Assembly (NCBI RefSeq): GCF_029953595.1
Contig: NZ_CP124535.1
Span: 2,525,001-2,589,000 of the forward strand
Length of the DNA: 64,000 nt
Direction of reading: 5' to 3'
From: Fuscovulum ytuae
GTDB lineage: Bacteria > Pseudomonadota > Alphaproteobacteria > Rhodobacterales > Rhodobacteraceae
The translations under genes were made by a program, and so were the position numbers. The first letter of the stretch is position 1. Each line of letters opens with the position of its first letter. Shown here piece after piece: positions 44,592 through 53,406 of the stretch. The notes below the pieces were generated by a model that saw nothing but the letters and a program-made list of their open reading frames with translations, did no database searches and had not been told where the DNA came from.

Positions 44592-45293
44592 TTACGACTT
44601 GGGCGGCAGCGGCAGCGACGACAGAACGGCGTCGCAATCGAAGAGCGGTTGGGTGCTGGCGAAACCGGGTTCGCCGGGGAAGATGAATTGCAGGGGCGAG
44701 CCGTCTATCGGGACGAAATTGCCGTTGCCGCCATCCCATTGTGAGGGGCCGGAAAAGAACAGCCGCCATTCGGGATGGATATATTCGTTGCCGCGCGACC
44801 GCCGCAGGACGTTTCCGGCAAGGTCCGTCTCGGTGAAGTTGAAGGCGGTTTCCTGCAACTCGATCCCGTCGATGACGACCACGCGGCCCGTCAGCGTATC
44901 GGCGCCGCGCACGCGGGTGCGTTCGCCCGTGTCATCGGAGAGGCCGAAGATGTAATTGTCGCTGCCCGTGGCCAGAAGGTCCGAGAAGGAGGCCGGATCG
45001 GCGGGATTGGGGTCGAGCGTCTGGCGGACCGGCGGGTCGATTTCATAGCTTTCGACCCATTCCGCCTCGTAGTTAACACGCGAGGAGAAGAAGGGGCCTT
45101 CCTGATCGAAATCGGTGCGCCACTGGTCGCCCGGCGCATCGGCGGTGCATTTGAAATGGTTCGAAACGCGGCAGCCTTTCGATTGCACGGTCATGAAGGT
45201 GGTGCAGCCTTCGGGCGGCGTGAAGGTGCCCTGTGCCGCCGCAGGGGTGGCGAGGACCATAGCCAGCAGGGGCAGGAGGATGCGGGCGGTCAT
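44592..45293 (-). CDS. Secreted protein of unknown function inside the glutamate synthase operon
   Basis: A 233-residue protein with a signal peptide (MTARILLPLLAMVLATPAAA, cut near residue 20). The mature part has six cysteines (for example PEGCTTF, SKGCRVSNHFKC, FDCDAV) and beta-rich stretches such as RVVVIDGIELQETAFNF and WRLFFSGPSQWDG, suggesting a periplasmic disulfide-bonded beta protein. No known family recognised. It overlaps gltD by four bases and ends 13 bases before gltB, so it must be co-transcribed with them. Confidence 0.8.
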   Translation of the reverse strand: MTARILLPLLAMVLATPAAAQGTFTPPEGCTTFMTVQSKGCRVSNHFKCTADAPGDQWRTDFDQEGPFFSSRVNYEAEWVESYEIDPPVRQTLDPNPADPASFSDLLATGSDNYIFGLSDDTGERTRVRGADTLTGRVVVIDGIELQETAFNFTETDLAGNVLRRSRGNEYIHPEWRLFFSGPSQWDGGNGNFVPIDGSPLQFIFPGEPGFASTQPLFDCDAVLSSLPLPPKS

Positions 45294-46726
45294 TCGGCGG
45301 CCACCTGTGCGGGCTGGGCGAGATAGGCGAGGATGGCATCCGCCGCCTCGCGCCCGTCACGGATGGCCCAAACGACAAGGGACGCGCCGCGCACGATATC
45401 GCCCGCGGCATAGACGCCGGGCAAGCTGGTGGCGTGGGTCTGGAAATCGGCCTTGATCGTGCCCCAGCGCGTGACGGCGAGTTCCGGCACGCCCCAGAGG
45501 GTGGGGATTTCCTCGGGCTCAAATCCGAGTGCCTGAATGACGAGGTCGGCGGGTTCCACATAGTCGGCCCCTTCGATCAGTTCAGGGGATTGGCGGCCCG
45601 TGGCATCGGGGGCGCCAAGGCGCATGCGTTGGACCATGACACCTTCGACATGGGGCGACCCGGTGAAGCCTTTGGGGGCGGTAAGCCAGACGAATTCGAC
45701 GCCTTCTTCTTCGGCGTTCTGCACCTCGCGCTGGGAGCCGGGCATATTGGCGCGGTCGCGGCGGTAGAGGCATTTCACGGAGGTTGCGCCTTGGCGGATG
45801 GCGGTGCGGACACAGTCCATCGCGGTGTCGCCGCCGCCAATCACGACGACGCGCTTGCCTTCGGCGTTCAATTCGCCGCTGTCGAATTCGGCGACGTCAT
45901 CGCCAAAGGATTTGCGGTTGGAGGCGGTGAGGTAGTCCAGCGCCTTGACGATGCCCGTGGCGCCCACGCCGGGGGCCTGAATATCGCGGGCCTTGTAGAC
46001 GCCGGTGGCGATAAGGACGGCGTCATGCTGGCCACGGATGGCGTCGAAGCTGATGGTTTCGCCGACGGTGCAGTTCATGACGAATTGGACGCCCGCCTCG
46101 GCCAGTTGGTCGATGCGCTGCATGACGACGGGCTTTTCCAGCTTGAACCCCGGAATGCCGTAGGTCAGCAGGCCGCCTGCGCGATCATAGCGGTCGTAGA
46201 CGGTGACCTGCACGCCCTTGCGGCGGAGCATGTCGGCAGCGGCAAGGCCGCCGGGGCCTGCGCCGATGATGCCGACGGATTCGGTGCGTTCGGCATGGGG
46301 TTTGATCGGCTGGACCCAGCCGTTTTCCCATGCGGTGTCGGTGATGTATTTTTCGACCGACCCGATGGTGACGGTGCCGTGGCCGGATTGTTCAATCACG
46401 CAATTGCCTTCGCAAAGCCGATCCTGCGGGCAGATGCGGCCGCAGATTTCGGGGAAGGTGTTGGTGGCTTGGCTGATCTCATAGGCCTCTTGCAGGCGGC
46501 CTTCGGCGGTGAGGCGGAGCCAGTCGGGGATGTTGTTGTGCAGCGGGCAATGCGATTGGCAGTAGGGCACGCCGCATTGGCTGCACCGTCCAGCCTGTTC
46601 GGCGGCCTTTTCGGCGGCGTATTCGCGGTAGATTTCATGGAAATCCTGCGCGCGCAGATTGGCGGGGCGTTTTTCGGGCGTCTCCTTCGCGACGGTGACG
46701 AATTGGAGCATGCGGTTCTTTGCCAT
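45290..46726 (-). CDS. gltD: Glutamate synthase (NADPH) small subunit
   Basis: The 478-residue GltD brings NADPH electrons through FAD and two 4Fe-4S clusters to GltB. N-terminal cluster cysteines are in CSQCGVPYCQSHCPLHNN and CGRICPQDRLCEGNC; FAD site VGIIGAGPGGLAAADML; NADPH site VVVIGGGDTAMDCVRTA; and ending GVYAAGDIVRGASLVVWAI. The ATG at 46726 has GAAAGGG about eight bases before it. First gene of the operon, downstream of a low-GC regulatory gap. Confidence 0.97.
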   Translation of the reverse strand: MAKNRMLQFVTVAKETPEKRPANLRAQDFHEIYREYAAEKAAEQAGRCSQCGVPYCQSHCPLHNNIPDWLRLTAEGRLQEAYEISQATNTFPEICGRICPQDRLCEGNCVIEQSGHGTVTIGSVEKYITDTAWENGWVQPIKPHAERTESVGIIGAGPGGLAAADMLRRKGVQVTVYDRYDRAGGLLTYGIPGFKLEKPVVMQRIDQLAEAGVQFVMNCTVGETISFDAIRGQHDAVLIATGVYKARDIQAPGVGATGIVKALDYLTASNRKSFGDDVAEFDSGELNAEGKRVVVIGGGDTAMDCVRTAIRQGATSVKCLYRRDRANMPGSQREVQNAEEEGVEFVWLTAPKGFTGSPHVEGVMVQRMRLGAPDATGRQSPELIEGADYVEPADLVIQALGFEPEEIPTLWGVPELAVTRWGTIKADFQTHATSLPGVYAAGDIVRGASLVVWAIRDGREAADAILAYLAQPAQVAAE

Positions 46727-46804
46727 GAGGGCGCCCTTTCCAACCGGGGTTACCTGGGTGCGCCTTGATACTTTGGTGGCGAGGGGAATAAAAGTCAGTA
46801 TGTT

Positions 46805-46871
46805 TGACCTAAATACCGGTTTTTGCCCGGTTGGGTCAATTCTGCTGTCCAATTTTGTGGAATTTAGGTCA
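46805..46871. promoter_or_regulatory. Perfect 10-bp inverted repeat flanking the gltD promoter region
   Basis: TGACCTAAAT at 46805-46814 and ATTTAGGTCA at 46862-46871, 47 bases apart, inside a gap of markedly lower GC. Between them are an ACCGG/CCGGT mini-hairpin (46815-46831) and another GGTCA (46834-46838). On the minus strand TTGACC (46839-46834), 18 bases, TATTTA could be the gltD promoter. A regulator binding both outer sites could loop across it. Confidence 0.5.
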
Positions 46872-46890
46872 GCAAAGTTTACATTTACGG

Positions 46891-47694
46891 TCAGAAGCCC
46901 AGCGAAAGCAGGATCAGGGCGGCGGTGCCGACGATGATTCGCCACCAACCGAAGATCGCGAAACCGTGGCGCGAGACGAAATCCAGCGTCCAGCGCACCA
47001 CGAGGACGGCGGAAAGGAAGGCGAGGAGGAAGCCCACGGCGATGTCCGTCAGCGCCGAGAAGTCGAGGATGTGGCGGCTTTTCCAAAGGTCATAGGTGAA
47101 GGCCCCCGCCATGGTGGGCATGGAGAGGAAGAAGGAGAATTCCGCCGATGCCCGCTTGCCCACGCCCATCAGGCGCGCACCGACGATGGTGGCGCCCGAA
47201 CGGCTGACGCCGGGGATCATGGCAAGGCATTGGATCAGGCCGATGGACAGCGCCTTGCGGAAGGGCAGTTGCATCGCGTCTTCATGGAGGGGCGCGGGGG
47301 CGATGCGGTCGACCACCAGAAGGACAAGGCCGCCGAGGATGAGCATGGTCGCGATCAGGACCGGGGTTTCAAAAAGGATCGTTTTGATGATGTCATGCGC
47401 CAAGACGCCGATCACGGCGGCGGGGAAGAAGGCCAAGAGCACCGAGGCCACGAACCGCGCCGAGGCCGGGTCAGTGTGCATGGTGGAGGCGACCTGCCAA
47501 AGCTTTGCCGCATAGACGGTGAGGATGGCCAGCACCGCGCCAAGCTGGATCACCACCTCGAACGTGCGACCGGGGCTGTCGAAGCCAAGGAAATGGCCCA
47601 AGAGCAACAGGTGACCGGTGGAGGAGACGGGAATGAATTCGGTCAGCCCTTCGACAAGGCCGAGGATCGCCGCGACGAGGGTGTTCATGTCCAT
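46891..47694 (-). CDS. uppP: Undecaprenyl-diphosphatase
   Basis: UppP (BacA) recycles the lipid carrier for peptidoglycan and other surface polymers by removing a phosphate from undecaprenyl diphosphate. The 267-residue membrane protein has the two signature motifs: [20 protein letters not shown] near residue 12 and [19 protein letters not shown] near 160. Either of two close ATGs (47694, 47688) may be the start. It follows the cytochrome c gene by nine bases. Confidence 0.96.
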   Translation of the reverse strand: MDMNTLVAAILGLVEGLTEFIPVSSTGHLLLLGHFLGFDSPGRTFEVVIQLGAVLAILTVYAAKLWQVASTMHTDPASARFVASVLLAFFPAAVIGVLAHDIIKTILFETPVLIATMLILGGLVLLVVDRIAPAPLHEDAMQLPFRKALSIGLIQCLAMIPGVSRSGATIVGARLMGVGKRASAEFSFFLSMPTMAGAFTYDLWKSRHILDFSALTDIAVGFLLAFLSAVLVVRWTLDFVSRHGFAIFGWWRIIVGTAALILLSLGF

Positions 47695-47703
47695 GGGAAT
47701 GTC

Positions 47704-48591
47704 CTAGCGGGCGCGCAGGCGGGTGGCGCGGACGGTGCCGTCTGGCTGCACCTCGCCGCGCATTTCGGCAGAGCCGCCAACGGTGGGCGGTTTATCAAGG
47801 CGGGTTCCCGCGTCCACGGTGAAGCGGGCGCCGTCCACCTCATTCTTGCCGGTCAGGGTGCCCCGTAGGCGGACGCGCGCGCCGACCGGGATGGGGGCAG
47901 GGGTGCCATCGGCGGCACGGGCGCCTTGAGCGATCCAATCGCGGATCAGGCGGATATCGTCATCGGGCAGCCATGGCGGGCCGTCAAAGGGCATGCGCGG
48001 ATCAGCAAGGCCCGTGATGCGCCGCCAGATTTCCGACATTTCCGGATTGCCGGGGACCACGGCCACACGTTCATCGGCGGAAAGCGCGTGTTCCCACGTA
48101 TCGAGCCGCAGCCCTTCGGGCGGGCCGCCGACCTTGGAATTGTCGGAATGGCACTTGGCGCAGACCTTGAGGAAAATGGGTTCCACATCGGCCCAGAGCA
48201 CGTCTTCGCCGGGGGCGGGGCGCGTGCGTTCGGGCAGGGCGGTGAAGGTGGCGGTGCCTTCGGGCATGCCTGCGCCGACCCAGTCGGCGACAAGCTGAAT
48301 CTCGGGTTCCGACAGGAAGGGCGGGCCGTCGAGCGGCATCTGCGGTTCGGCCTGCCCGCGCAGGCGTTGGAGCAGGGGACTCATGCCATCGCCCGCAATG
48401 ACGACGGGGCCGTTTTCGGACCTGTTCAGCACGCCTTGATAGCTATCGAGGTGCAGGCCCAAAGGGGCATCGCTGCCGGAATGGCAGATCACGCAGCGTT
48501 CGGCGAAAAGCGTGCCGATGGCGGCGAAATCGGGCGCGTCCTGCGCATGGCCTGCGCTGGCCATGAGGAGAAGGGCCAGCGCAGCCCGCAT
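47704..48591 (-). CDS. Exported cytochrome c with two haem modules and a C-terminal beta domain
   Basis: A 295-residue periplasmic protein. Signal peptide MRAALALLLMASAGHA, then two similar cytochrome modules: CVICH (about residue 32) and CAKCH (about 145), each followed by a planctomycete-type segment with the paired QMPLDGPPFLSEPEIQLVADW and RMPFDGPPWLPDDDIRLIRDW stretches (methionine ligand region). The last 70 residues, from RVRLRGTLTGKNEV, look like a DUF5666-type beta domain. Electron-transfer partner unknown. Starts four bases after the NDUFA9-like gene. Confidence 0.85.
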   Translation of the reverse strand: MRAALALLLMASAGHAQDAPDFAAIGTLFAERCVICHSGSDAPLGLHLDSYQGVLNRSENGPVVIAGDGMSPLLQRLRGQAEPQMPLDGPPFLSEPEIQLVADWVGAGMPEGTATFTALPERTRPAPGEDVLWADVEPIFLKVCAKCHSDNSKVGGPPEGLRLDTWEHALSADERVAVVPGNPEMSEIWRRITGLADPRMPFDGPPWLPDDDIRLIRDWIAQGARAADGTPAPIPVGARVRLRGTLTGKNEVDGARFTVDAGTRLDKPPTVGGSAEMRGEVQPDGTVRATRLRAR

Positions 48592-48595
48592 AGGA

Positions 48596-49582
48596 TCAGG
48601 CTTTCCGCAGGTTCTTGGCCGATTCCTTGATGGCGGCATATTGGCCCGAGGGACGATAGCGCCAGAGATATTCGGGCAGCACTGCCTCCATCGCGGTGGG
48701 GGTGATGCCGAGTTCGGCAAAGCCCTTGGCACCGGGGGTAACCACGTTATCGGCGCGCAGGTTGCGGACCTGATCGCGGGTGACCATGCCGTTCTGGATA
48801 AGGCCGAGGGTGACCGCCTGAAGCAGGTCGAAGGCCCCGCCCATGATGGAGGCCGCGAAGAAGGGGATGTTCACAATCAGGCGACGGCGGCGGATGACGG
48901 CCAGCATCTGGCGCATCAGATCGCGGAAGGTTTCCACATCGGGACCGCCAAGTTCATAGATCCCCGGCGCGGCCTGCCCGGTGATGCCAAGGACGGCGGC
49001 CTGTGCCACGTCATCGACATAGACGGGTTGAAAGCGGGTCTCGGCCCCAACGACGGGCAGGATCGGCCCGAAACGGGCCATGGCGGCGAAGCGGTTGAAG
49101 AAGCCATCTTCGTTGCCGAAGATGACCGAGGGGCGCAGGATCACGGCCTTGGGGAAGGCGGCGAGGATCGCCTTTTCGCCTGCGGCCTTGGTCTGCTGAT
49201 ATTCCGAGGGGCTGTTTTCATCCGCGCCGATGGCCGAGAGGTGGACGAGGTTGGCCACGCCCTCTTCGGCGGCGATGCGGGCGATGCGGGCGGCGCCTTC
49301 GGCCTGCACGGAATCGAAGGTGTTCTTGCCAGAGCGGTTGAGGATGCCCACGCAGTTCACCACCGCATCAGCCCCCTTCATCACCGCGCGGACCGAGGCA
49401 TCGTCACGGATGTTGCAGGCGACGGGTTCAACCTGCCCGACAACGCCATAGGGTTTGACGAAGAGCGCATCATTGGGGCGGCGGACGGCGACGCGGACCC
49501 GCCAGCCTTCCTTGGCCATGCGGCGCGCGATGTAGCGGCCGACGAAGCCCGAACCGCCGTAGATGGTGACAAGCTTGTTCAT
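48596..49582 (-). CDS. NAD(P)-binding protein, complex I NDUFA9-like
   Basis: A 328-residue atypical SDR. It begins [22 protein letters not shown] (glycine-rich nucleotide loop), has [34 protein letters not shown] (the YxxxK pair) and [15 protein letters not shown]. In Alphaproteobacteria this family is annotated as the NDUFA9-type accessory protein of respiratory complex I. GGGGA precedes the ATG by seven bases. Heads a unit with the cytochrome c gene and uppP. Confidence 0.88.
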   Translation of the reverse strand: MNKLVTIYGGSGFVGRYIARRMAKEGWRVRVAVRRPNDALFVKPYGVVGQVEPVACNIRDDASVRAVMKGADAVVNCVGILNRSGKNTFDSVQAEGAARIARIAAEEGVANLVHLSAIGADENSPSEYQQTKAAGEKAILAAFPKAVILRPSVIFGNEDGFFNRFAAMARFGPILPVVGAETRFQPVYVDDVAQAAVLGITGQAAPGIYELGGPDVETFRDLMRQMLAVIRRRRLIVNIPFFAASIMGGAFDLLQAVTLGLIQNGMVTRDQVRNLRADNVVTPGAKGFAELGITPTAMEAVLPEYLWRYRPSGQYAAIKESAKNLRKA

Positions 49583-49742
49583 GTCCGGTTCCCCAATTCT
49601 TTGTTGGGGGGTGATTACACCCTTGTGGCGCGAAGGCCAAGCATCCGCTGCGCCGCAGGGGGCCAAAGCGGGCCGGAAGATTCTTTTTGGCGACCGTTGA
49701 CAGTGCCTTGGGCGTTCTTTACATCGCCCTCCATCGACTTGG

Positions 49743-49827
49743 GCCCAGATGGCGGAATTGGTAGACGCACTGGTTTCAGGTACCAGCGCCGCAAGGCGTG
49801 GAGGTTCGAGTCCTCTTCTGGGCACCA
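49743..49827 (+). tRNA. tRNA-Leu (CAG)
   Basis: Eighty-five bases: acceptor GCCCAGA with TCTGGGC, D-arm GGAATTGGTAGACGC, anticodon stem CTGGT/ACCAG with anticodon CAG, a long variable arm (CGCCGCAAGGCG), T-loop GGTTCGAGTCC and encoded CCA. Confidence 0.97.
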
Positions 49828-49840
49828 TGTCGATCTTGCG

Positions 49841-49876
49841 AAGGGGCGCTGGCTTTGGCCGCGCCCCTTGGTGTTT
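49841..49876 (+). terminator. Possible terminator of tRNA-Leu
   Basis: AAGGGGCGC pairs with GCGCCCCTT (nine bases, loop 11), 13 bases after the tRNA, followed by a weak T-run GGTGTTTG. Confidence 0.55.
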
Positions 49877-49902
49877 GCGGAACGGTTTTGGGTGTGGCGC
49901 GG

Positions 49903-50433
49903 TCAGTTTCCAGCCGGACCCGTGGCGCTCATGGCGGCGGCGACGCTTTTCTGGGCCCCTTCCATCGCGGTGGCGATCGAGTTGGCAACATCCTGTTGGG
50001 CCTGTTGGAACGCCTGTTCGGCTGCGGCCATGTTCGCCTCGTTTACTGCCGAAGCGCTGGCCCATGAGCCGTTAACGTCGGAGGCGGCGTCGGGCCCATT
50101 CATGAAGGCGTTTCTCCTGGCAGCGCCAGCCACGCCGGATTGGTGGGAGTAACCCGTCGGGGCCTGACTGTCGGCGGTTCGGTTGCCTCGTGGTGCGAGA
50201 GAGGGTTTCGCGCTGTCCATCCGGTCTGCGAACATGGAAATCGCCGACCCTTTCAGAAGCGATGCGCGGGCAGAGGGCGAGGGCGTCTCTGCGGGAACGG
50301 GGCGCTTTGTGCTGTCTGCGCATAGCTGGGCCTTTGGGGACGTGTCACAGGGCGCCGCTTCGCTGACGGCAACTTGGGCAGAAAACAGGGAAAGGCATAG
50401 GGCGAGGGCGGAGGTCGAGGTGGTTCGAGACAT
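49903..50433 (-). CDS. Secreted hypothetical protein, Ala-rich
   Basis: About 176 residues, no family recognised. It has a signal peptide ([26 protein letters not shown]), a low-complexity Ser/Pro/Ala middle, and a C-terminal predicted helix rich in Ala, Gln and Asn ([19 protein letters not shown]). Two cysteines soon after the signal could form a disulfide. The start is uncertain (50433 or three codons earlier, both with poor ribosome sites). It lies alone between tRNA-Leu and the rnd gene; the 270 bases upstream show nothing further. Confidence 0.5.
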   Translation of the reverse strand: MSRTTSTSALALCLSLFSAQVAVSEAAPCDTSPKAQLCADSTKRPVPAETPSPSARASLLKGSAISMFADRMDSAKPSLAPRGNRTADSQAPTGYSHQSGVAGAARRNAFMNGPDAASDVNGSWASASAVNEANMAAAEQAFQQAQQDVANSIATAMEGAQKSVAAAMSATGPAGN

Positions 50434-50703
50434 GGTGACCATTTACTTTCACACGCGTTACAAAGATCGCGCCAAGACAGCGTGGAGATGCGGCGCAAGC
50501 ATGACCTTTCCGTGCCAGAGCCGCGGCAAATGCATCTGCAAAAGAGGTGTTGTCCTCTGCCCGCCCTTTGCCTGAACCGTGGACAGGTAACATCGGGAAT
50601 GCGGGTAAAGGCGGCGGGAGATGACGCAGCGATCCACAGCAGGTTGACCCAATGGGGCAGCAGGGTTACTGGACCCCAATCCCCTGCCGAAAGGACGCCT
50701 GCC

Positions 50704-51318
50704 TTGGCCATTTTCCTGCATCAGAACGACCTGCCCGATGGCCTGACCCTTGGCCCCGTCGTGGCGATTGATACCGAGACGATGGGGTTGGACCCTCGGC
50801 GGGATCGGCTGTGTCTGGTGCAGTTGTCGGATGGGAATGGGGATGCGCATCTGGTGCAGATCGCGCGGGGGCAGAGGTCGGCGCCCAATCTGGAGCGCCT
50901 GTTGACGGACCCTGAGACGCTGAAGCTGTTTCATTTTGGGCGGTTCGATATTGCGGCCTTGCAGAAGGCCTTTGGCGTGGTGACGGCCCCGGTGTGGTGC
51001 ACGAAGATCGCGTCGAAGCTGATCCGCACCTTCACGGATCGGCATGGGTTGAAATACCTGCTTTTGGAACTGGTGGGCGTGGATGTTTCCAAGCAGCAGC
51101 AGACGAGCGATTGGGGCGCAGAGGTTCTGACCGAGGCGCAGAAGGAATATGCGGCGTCGGATGTGCTGTATCTGCATCCCTTGAAGGCGGCGCTGGAGGC
51201 GCGGCTGCTGCGCGAGGGGCGGATGGAGCTGGCGCAGCGCTGTTTCGATTTCCTGCCCGCGCGGGCGGAGTTGGACCTGCTGGGATGGGAAGAACCCAAT
51301 GACATCTTCCACCACTGA
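50704..51318 (+). CDS. rnd: Short ribonuclease D (DEDD 3'-5' exonuclease)
   Basis: A 204-residue protein consisting of the exonuclease domain only: DTETMG (Asp23, Glu25), HFGRFDIAAL (Asp), and YAASDVLYLHPL (Tyr and Asp) form the DEDDy catalytic set. The HRDC domains of E. coli RNase D are missing, as is usual for the short alphaproteobacterial form. It trims 3' ends of RNAs. The start is a TTG with AAAGGA eight bases ahead. The last 20 bases overlap kdsD. Confidence 0.88.
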   Translation: MAIFLHQNDLPDGLTLGPVVAIDTETMGLDPRRDRLCLVQLSDGNGDAHLVQIARGQRSAPNLERLLTDPETLKLFHFGRFDIAALQKAFGVVTAPVWCTKIASKLIRTFTDRHGLKYLLLELVGVDVSKQQQTSDWGAEVLTEAQKEYAASDVLYLHPLKAALEARLLREGRMELAQRCFDFLPARAELDLLGWEEPNDIFHH

Positions 51319-52264
51319 CCTTTTGGCGACGGGGCAGCGCGTCATCCGGCGCGAGGCGGAGGCGCTGACTCTTTTGGCGGATGGGCTGGATGGGGCCTTT
51401 ACGGCGGCGGTGGAGATGATCCTGCGGGCCGAAGGCCGGGTGATCGTGTCGGGGATGGGAAAGTCTGGGCATATCGCGCGGAAGATCGCGGCGACCTTTG
51501 CCTCGACCGGGACGCCGGCGCAATTCGTGCATCCCGCCGAGGCGAGCCATGGCGATCTGGGCATGGTGATGAAGGGCGATGTGGCGCTGGTGCTTTCCAA
51601 TAGTGGCGAGACGCCGGAACTGGCCGATATCATCGCGCATACGCGGCGGTTCGACATTCCGTTGATCGGCGTGGCGGGGCGGGCCGACTCCACCCTTATG
51701 CGGGCGGCGGATGTGGCGATCGTGCTGCCTGCGGCACCCGAGGCCTGCGAGACGGGGATTGTGCCTACGACATCCACCACCATGACGCTGGCCTTGGGCG
51801 ATGCGCTGGCGGTGGCGTTGATGGAGCATCGGGAATTCACGCCAGATCAGTTCCGGGTGTTCCATCCAGGCGGCAAGCTGGGGGCGCGGCTGGCGCGGGT
51901 GGGTGATCTGATGCATGCCGATGCGCCCTTGATCGCGCATGATGCGCCGATGAGCGAGGCCTTACTGGCGATGTCGTCCAAGGGGTTTGGCGTGGTTGGC
52001 GTGACGGATTCGGACGGGTATCTTCAAGGCATCATCACCGACGGCGACCTGCGGCGGCATATGGCCGGGCTTTTGGACCTGTCGGCGGGGGATGTGATGA
52101 CGGCGGGGCCGCGGACCATCGGGCCGCAGGCGCTGGCCGAGACGGCGGTCAGGGTGATGAACGAGAAAAAGATCACCTGCCTTTTCGTGGTCGACCCCGA
52201 CGGCAGCCAGAGCGTGGCGGGTGTGTTGCACATCCATGATTGCCTGCGGGCCGGGATCGCGTGA
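51299..52264 (+). CDS. kdsD: Arabinose 5-phosphate isomerase
   Basis: KdsD/KpsF (321 residues) converts ribulose 5-phosphate to arabinose 5-phosphate, the first step to Kdo of LPS. SIS domain: VIVSGMGKSGHIARKIAATFASTG and SNSGETPELADI; then two CBS domains (about residues 205-320), with GDLMHADAPL and ITDGDLRRHMAG. Overlaps rnd by 20 bases and lptC by one codon-sharing overlap (TGATG). Opens the LPS part of the window. Confidence 0.95.
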   Translation: MTSSTTDLLATGQRVIRREAEALTLLADGLDGAFTAAVEMILRAEGRVIVSGMGKSGHIARKIAATFASTGTPAQFVHPAEASHGDLGMVMKGDVALVLSNSGETPELADIIAHTRRFDIPLIGVAGRADSTLMRAADVAIVLPAAPEACETGIVPTTSTTMTLALGDALAVALMEHREFTPDQFRVFHPGGKLGARLARVGDLMHADAPLIAHDAPMSEALLAMSSKGFGVVGVTDSDGYLQGIITDGDLRRHMAGLLDLSAGDVMTAGPRTIGPQALAETAVRVMNEKKITCLFVVDPDGSQSVAGVLHIHDCLRAGIA

Positions 52265-52881
52265 TGGCGCGGGCGGCGGGCAGCGGGGATGGCTGGTCGC
52301 GGCTTGTGGCGCTGCTGAAGGTGGTATTGCCCTTGGCCGCGCTGGGGGCTTTGTCGACGCTGTTCCTTTTGTCGGATCGGATCAATCCGGAGGACGCGCT
52401 GCCCTTTGCCGATGTGGATGTGGAGGCGCGGCTGCGCGAGCCGCGGATGACGCTGCCCACCTATGCGGGCGTGACCGAGGATGGAAGTTCCATCGAAGTG
52501 CAGGCCTCCGAGGCCCGCCCCGCGCAAGATGGCGTGAAAGGCCAATCGGCGGTGGATGTGGCGGGCGTGATGACGACGCCCGACGGGGTGGTGACGCATC
52601 TGGTGGCCGATGCCGCCGACCTGCCCTTGGATCAGAGCGAAGTGACCTTTACCGGGAATGTCGTGCTGGATCACGAAACGGGCTATCGGGTGCGCAGCGA
52701 GGCAATGACGGCCAGCTTGCAACGCACGGACGTGCGGTCGGATGTTCCTGTCATTGCGGATGGGCCTTTGGGGCAAGTCACCGCCGATACGATGCGCCTG
52801 ACGCAGGGTGGGGCTGGTGCCAATGGATATCTTCTGGTTTTCAACGGAAACGTTAGGCTGATATACCTACCCAAGAAGTAA
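52264..52881 (+). CDS. lptC: LptC, LPS export inner-membrane protein
   Basis: A 205-residue bitopic protein with an N-terminal membrane anchor (about residues 14-34, LVALLKVVLPLAALGALSTLF) and a periplasmic beta-jellyroll (GSSIEVQASEARPAQ, LDHETGYRVRSEAMTA). It receives LPS from LptB2FG and passes it to LptA. The start was set at 52264 because of the overlap with the kdsD stop codon. Sequence conservation is low in this family; the order kdsD-lptC-lptA-lptB gives strong support. Confidence 0.9.
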   Translation: MARAAGSGDGWSRLVALLKVVLPLAALGALSTLFLLSDRINPEDALPFADVDVEARLREPRMTLPTYAGVTEDGSSIEVQASEARPAQDGVKGQSAVDVAGVMTTPDGVVTHLVADAADLPLDQSEVTFTGNVVLDHETGYRVRSEAMTASLQRTDVRSDVPVIADGPLGQVTADTMRLTQGGAGANGYLLVFNGNVRLIYLPKK

Positions 52882-52902
52882 TGCGAATGTATTGAGGATC
52901 GG

Positions 52903-53406
52903 ATGCCATTGTCTTTGCGCGCGATAATCGTCCCGATGACGCTGTGGGCGATGGCAATCGCGGCGGCAGCGCAGGCGCAAACGACGGTCGCGCTGACGGG
53001 ATTGAAGCAGGACTCATCCCTTCCGGTGGAAGTCGAAAGCGATACGCTGAGCGTGGATCAGGGCACGGGCGAGGCGGTCTTTACCGGAAATGTGAAGGTT
53101 GTTCAGGGGGATATGACCATCACCTCAGAGCGCGCGCGGGTGGAATACACGCCCGGCGGCAACGAGGTGCATAAGGTTTTCTTTTACGAAAACGTGCTGT
53201 TCACCAGCCCCACCGATGCGGCGGAAGGGGATGAGGCGGTCTATACGCTGGCCACGGGTGAAGTGGTCATGACGGGCAATGTGCTGTTGACGCAGGGGAC
53301 GACGACCATCGCGGGGCCGCGCCTTGTGTATAATCTGGATGCCGGGACCGGGGTGATGGAAGGCCGCGTGCAGACCGTCTTTGTTCCCGGCAGTGGCACA
53401 CCATGA
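52903..53406 (+). CDS. lptA: LptA, periplasmic LPS bridge protein
   Basis: A 167-residue protein with signal peptide (MPLSLRAIIVPMTLWAMAIAAAAQA) and an OstA-type beta-jellyroll: VEVESDTLSVDQGTGEAVFTGNV, MTITSERARVEYTPGG, GEVVMTGNVLLTQGTTTI. LptA oligomers bridge the periplasm to bring LPS to the outer membrane. GAGG precedes the ATG by five bases. Overlaps lptB by four bases. Confidence 0.93.
   Translation: MPLSLRAIIVPMTLWAMAIAAAAQAQTTVALTGLKQDSSLPVEVESDTLSVDQGTGEAVFTGNVKVVQGDMTITSERARVEYTPGGNEVHKVFFYENVLFTSPTDAAEGDEAVYTLATGEVVMTGNVLLTQGTTTIAGPRLVYNLDAGTGVMEGRVQTVFVPGSGTP

Noticed and set aside
42599-44686. A 695-codon open frame on the plus strand opposite gltB.
   Set aside because: High-GC antisense shadow: composition lacks any domain and gltB on the other strand is certain.
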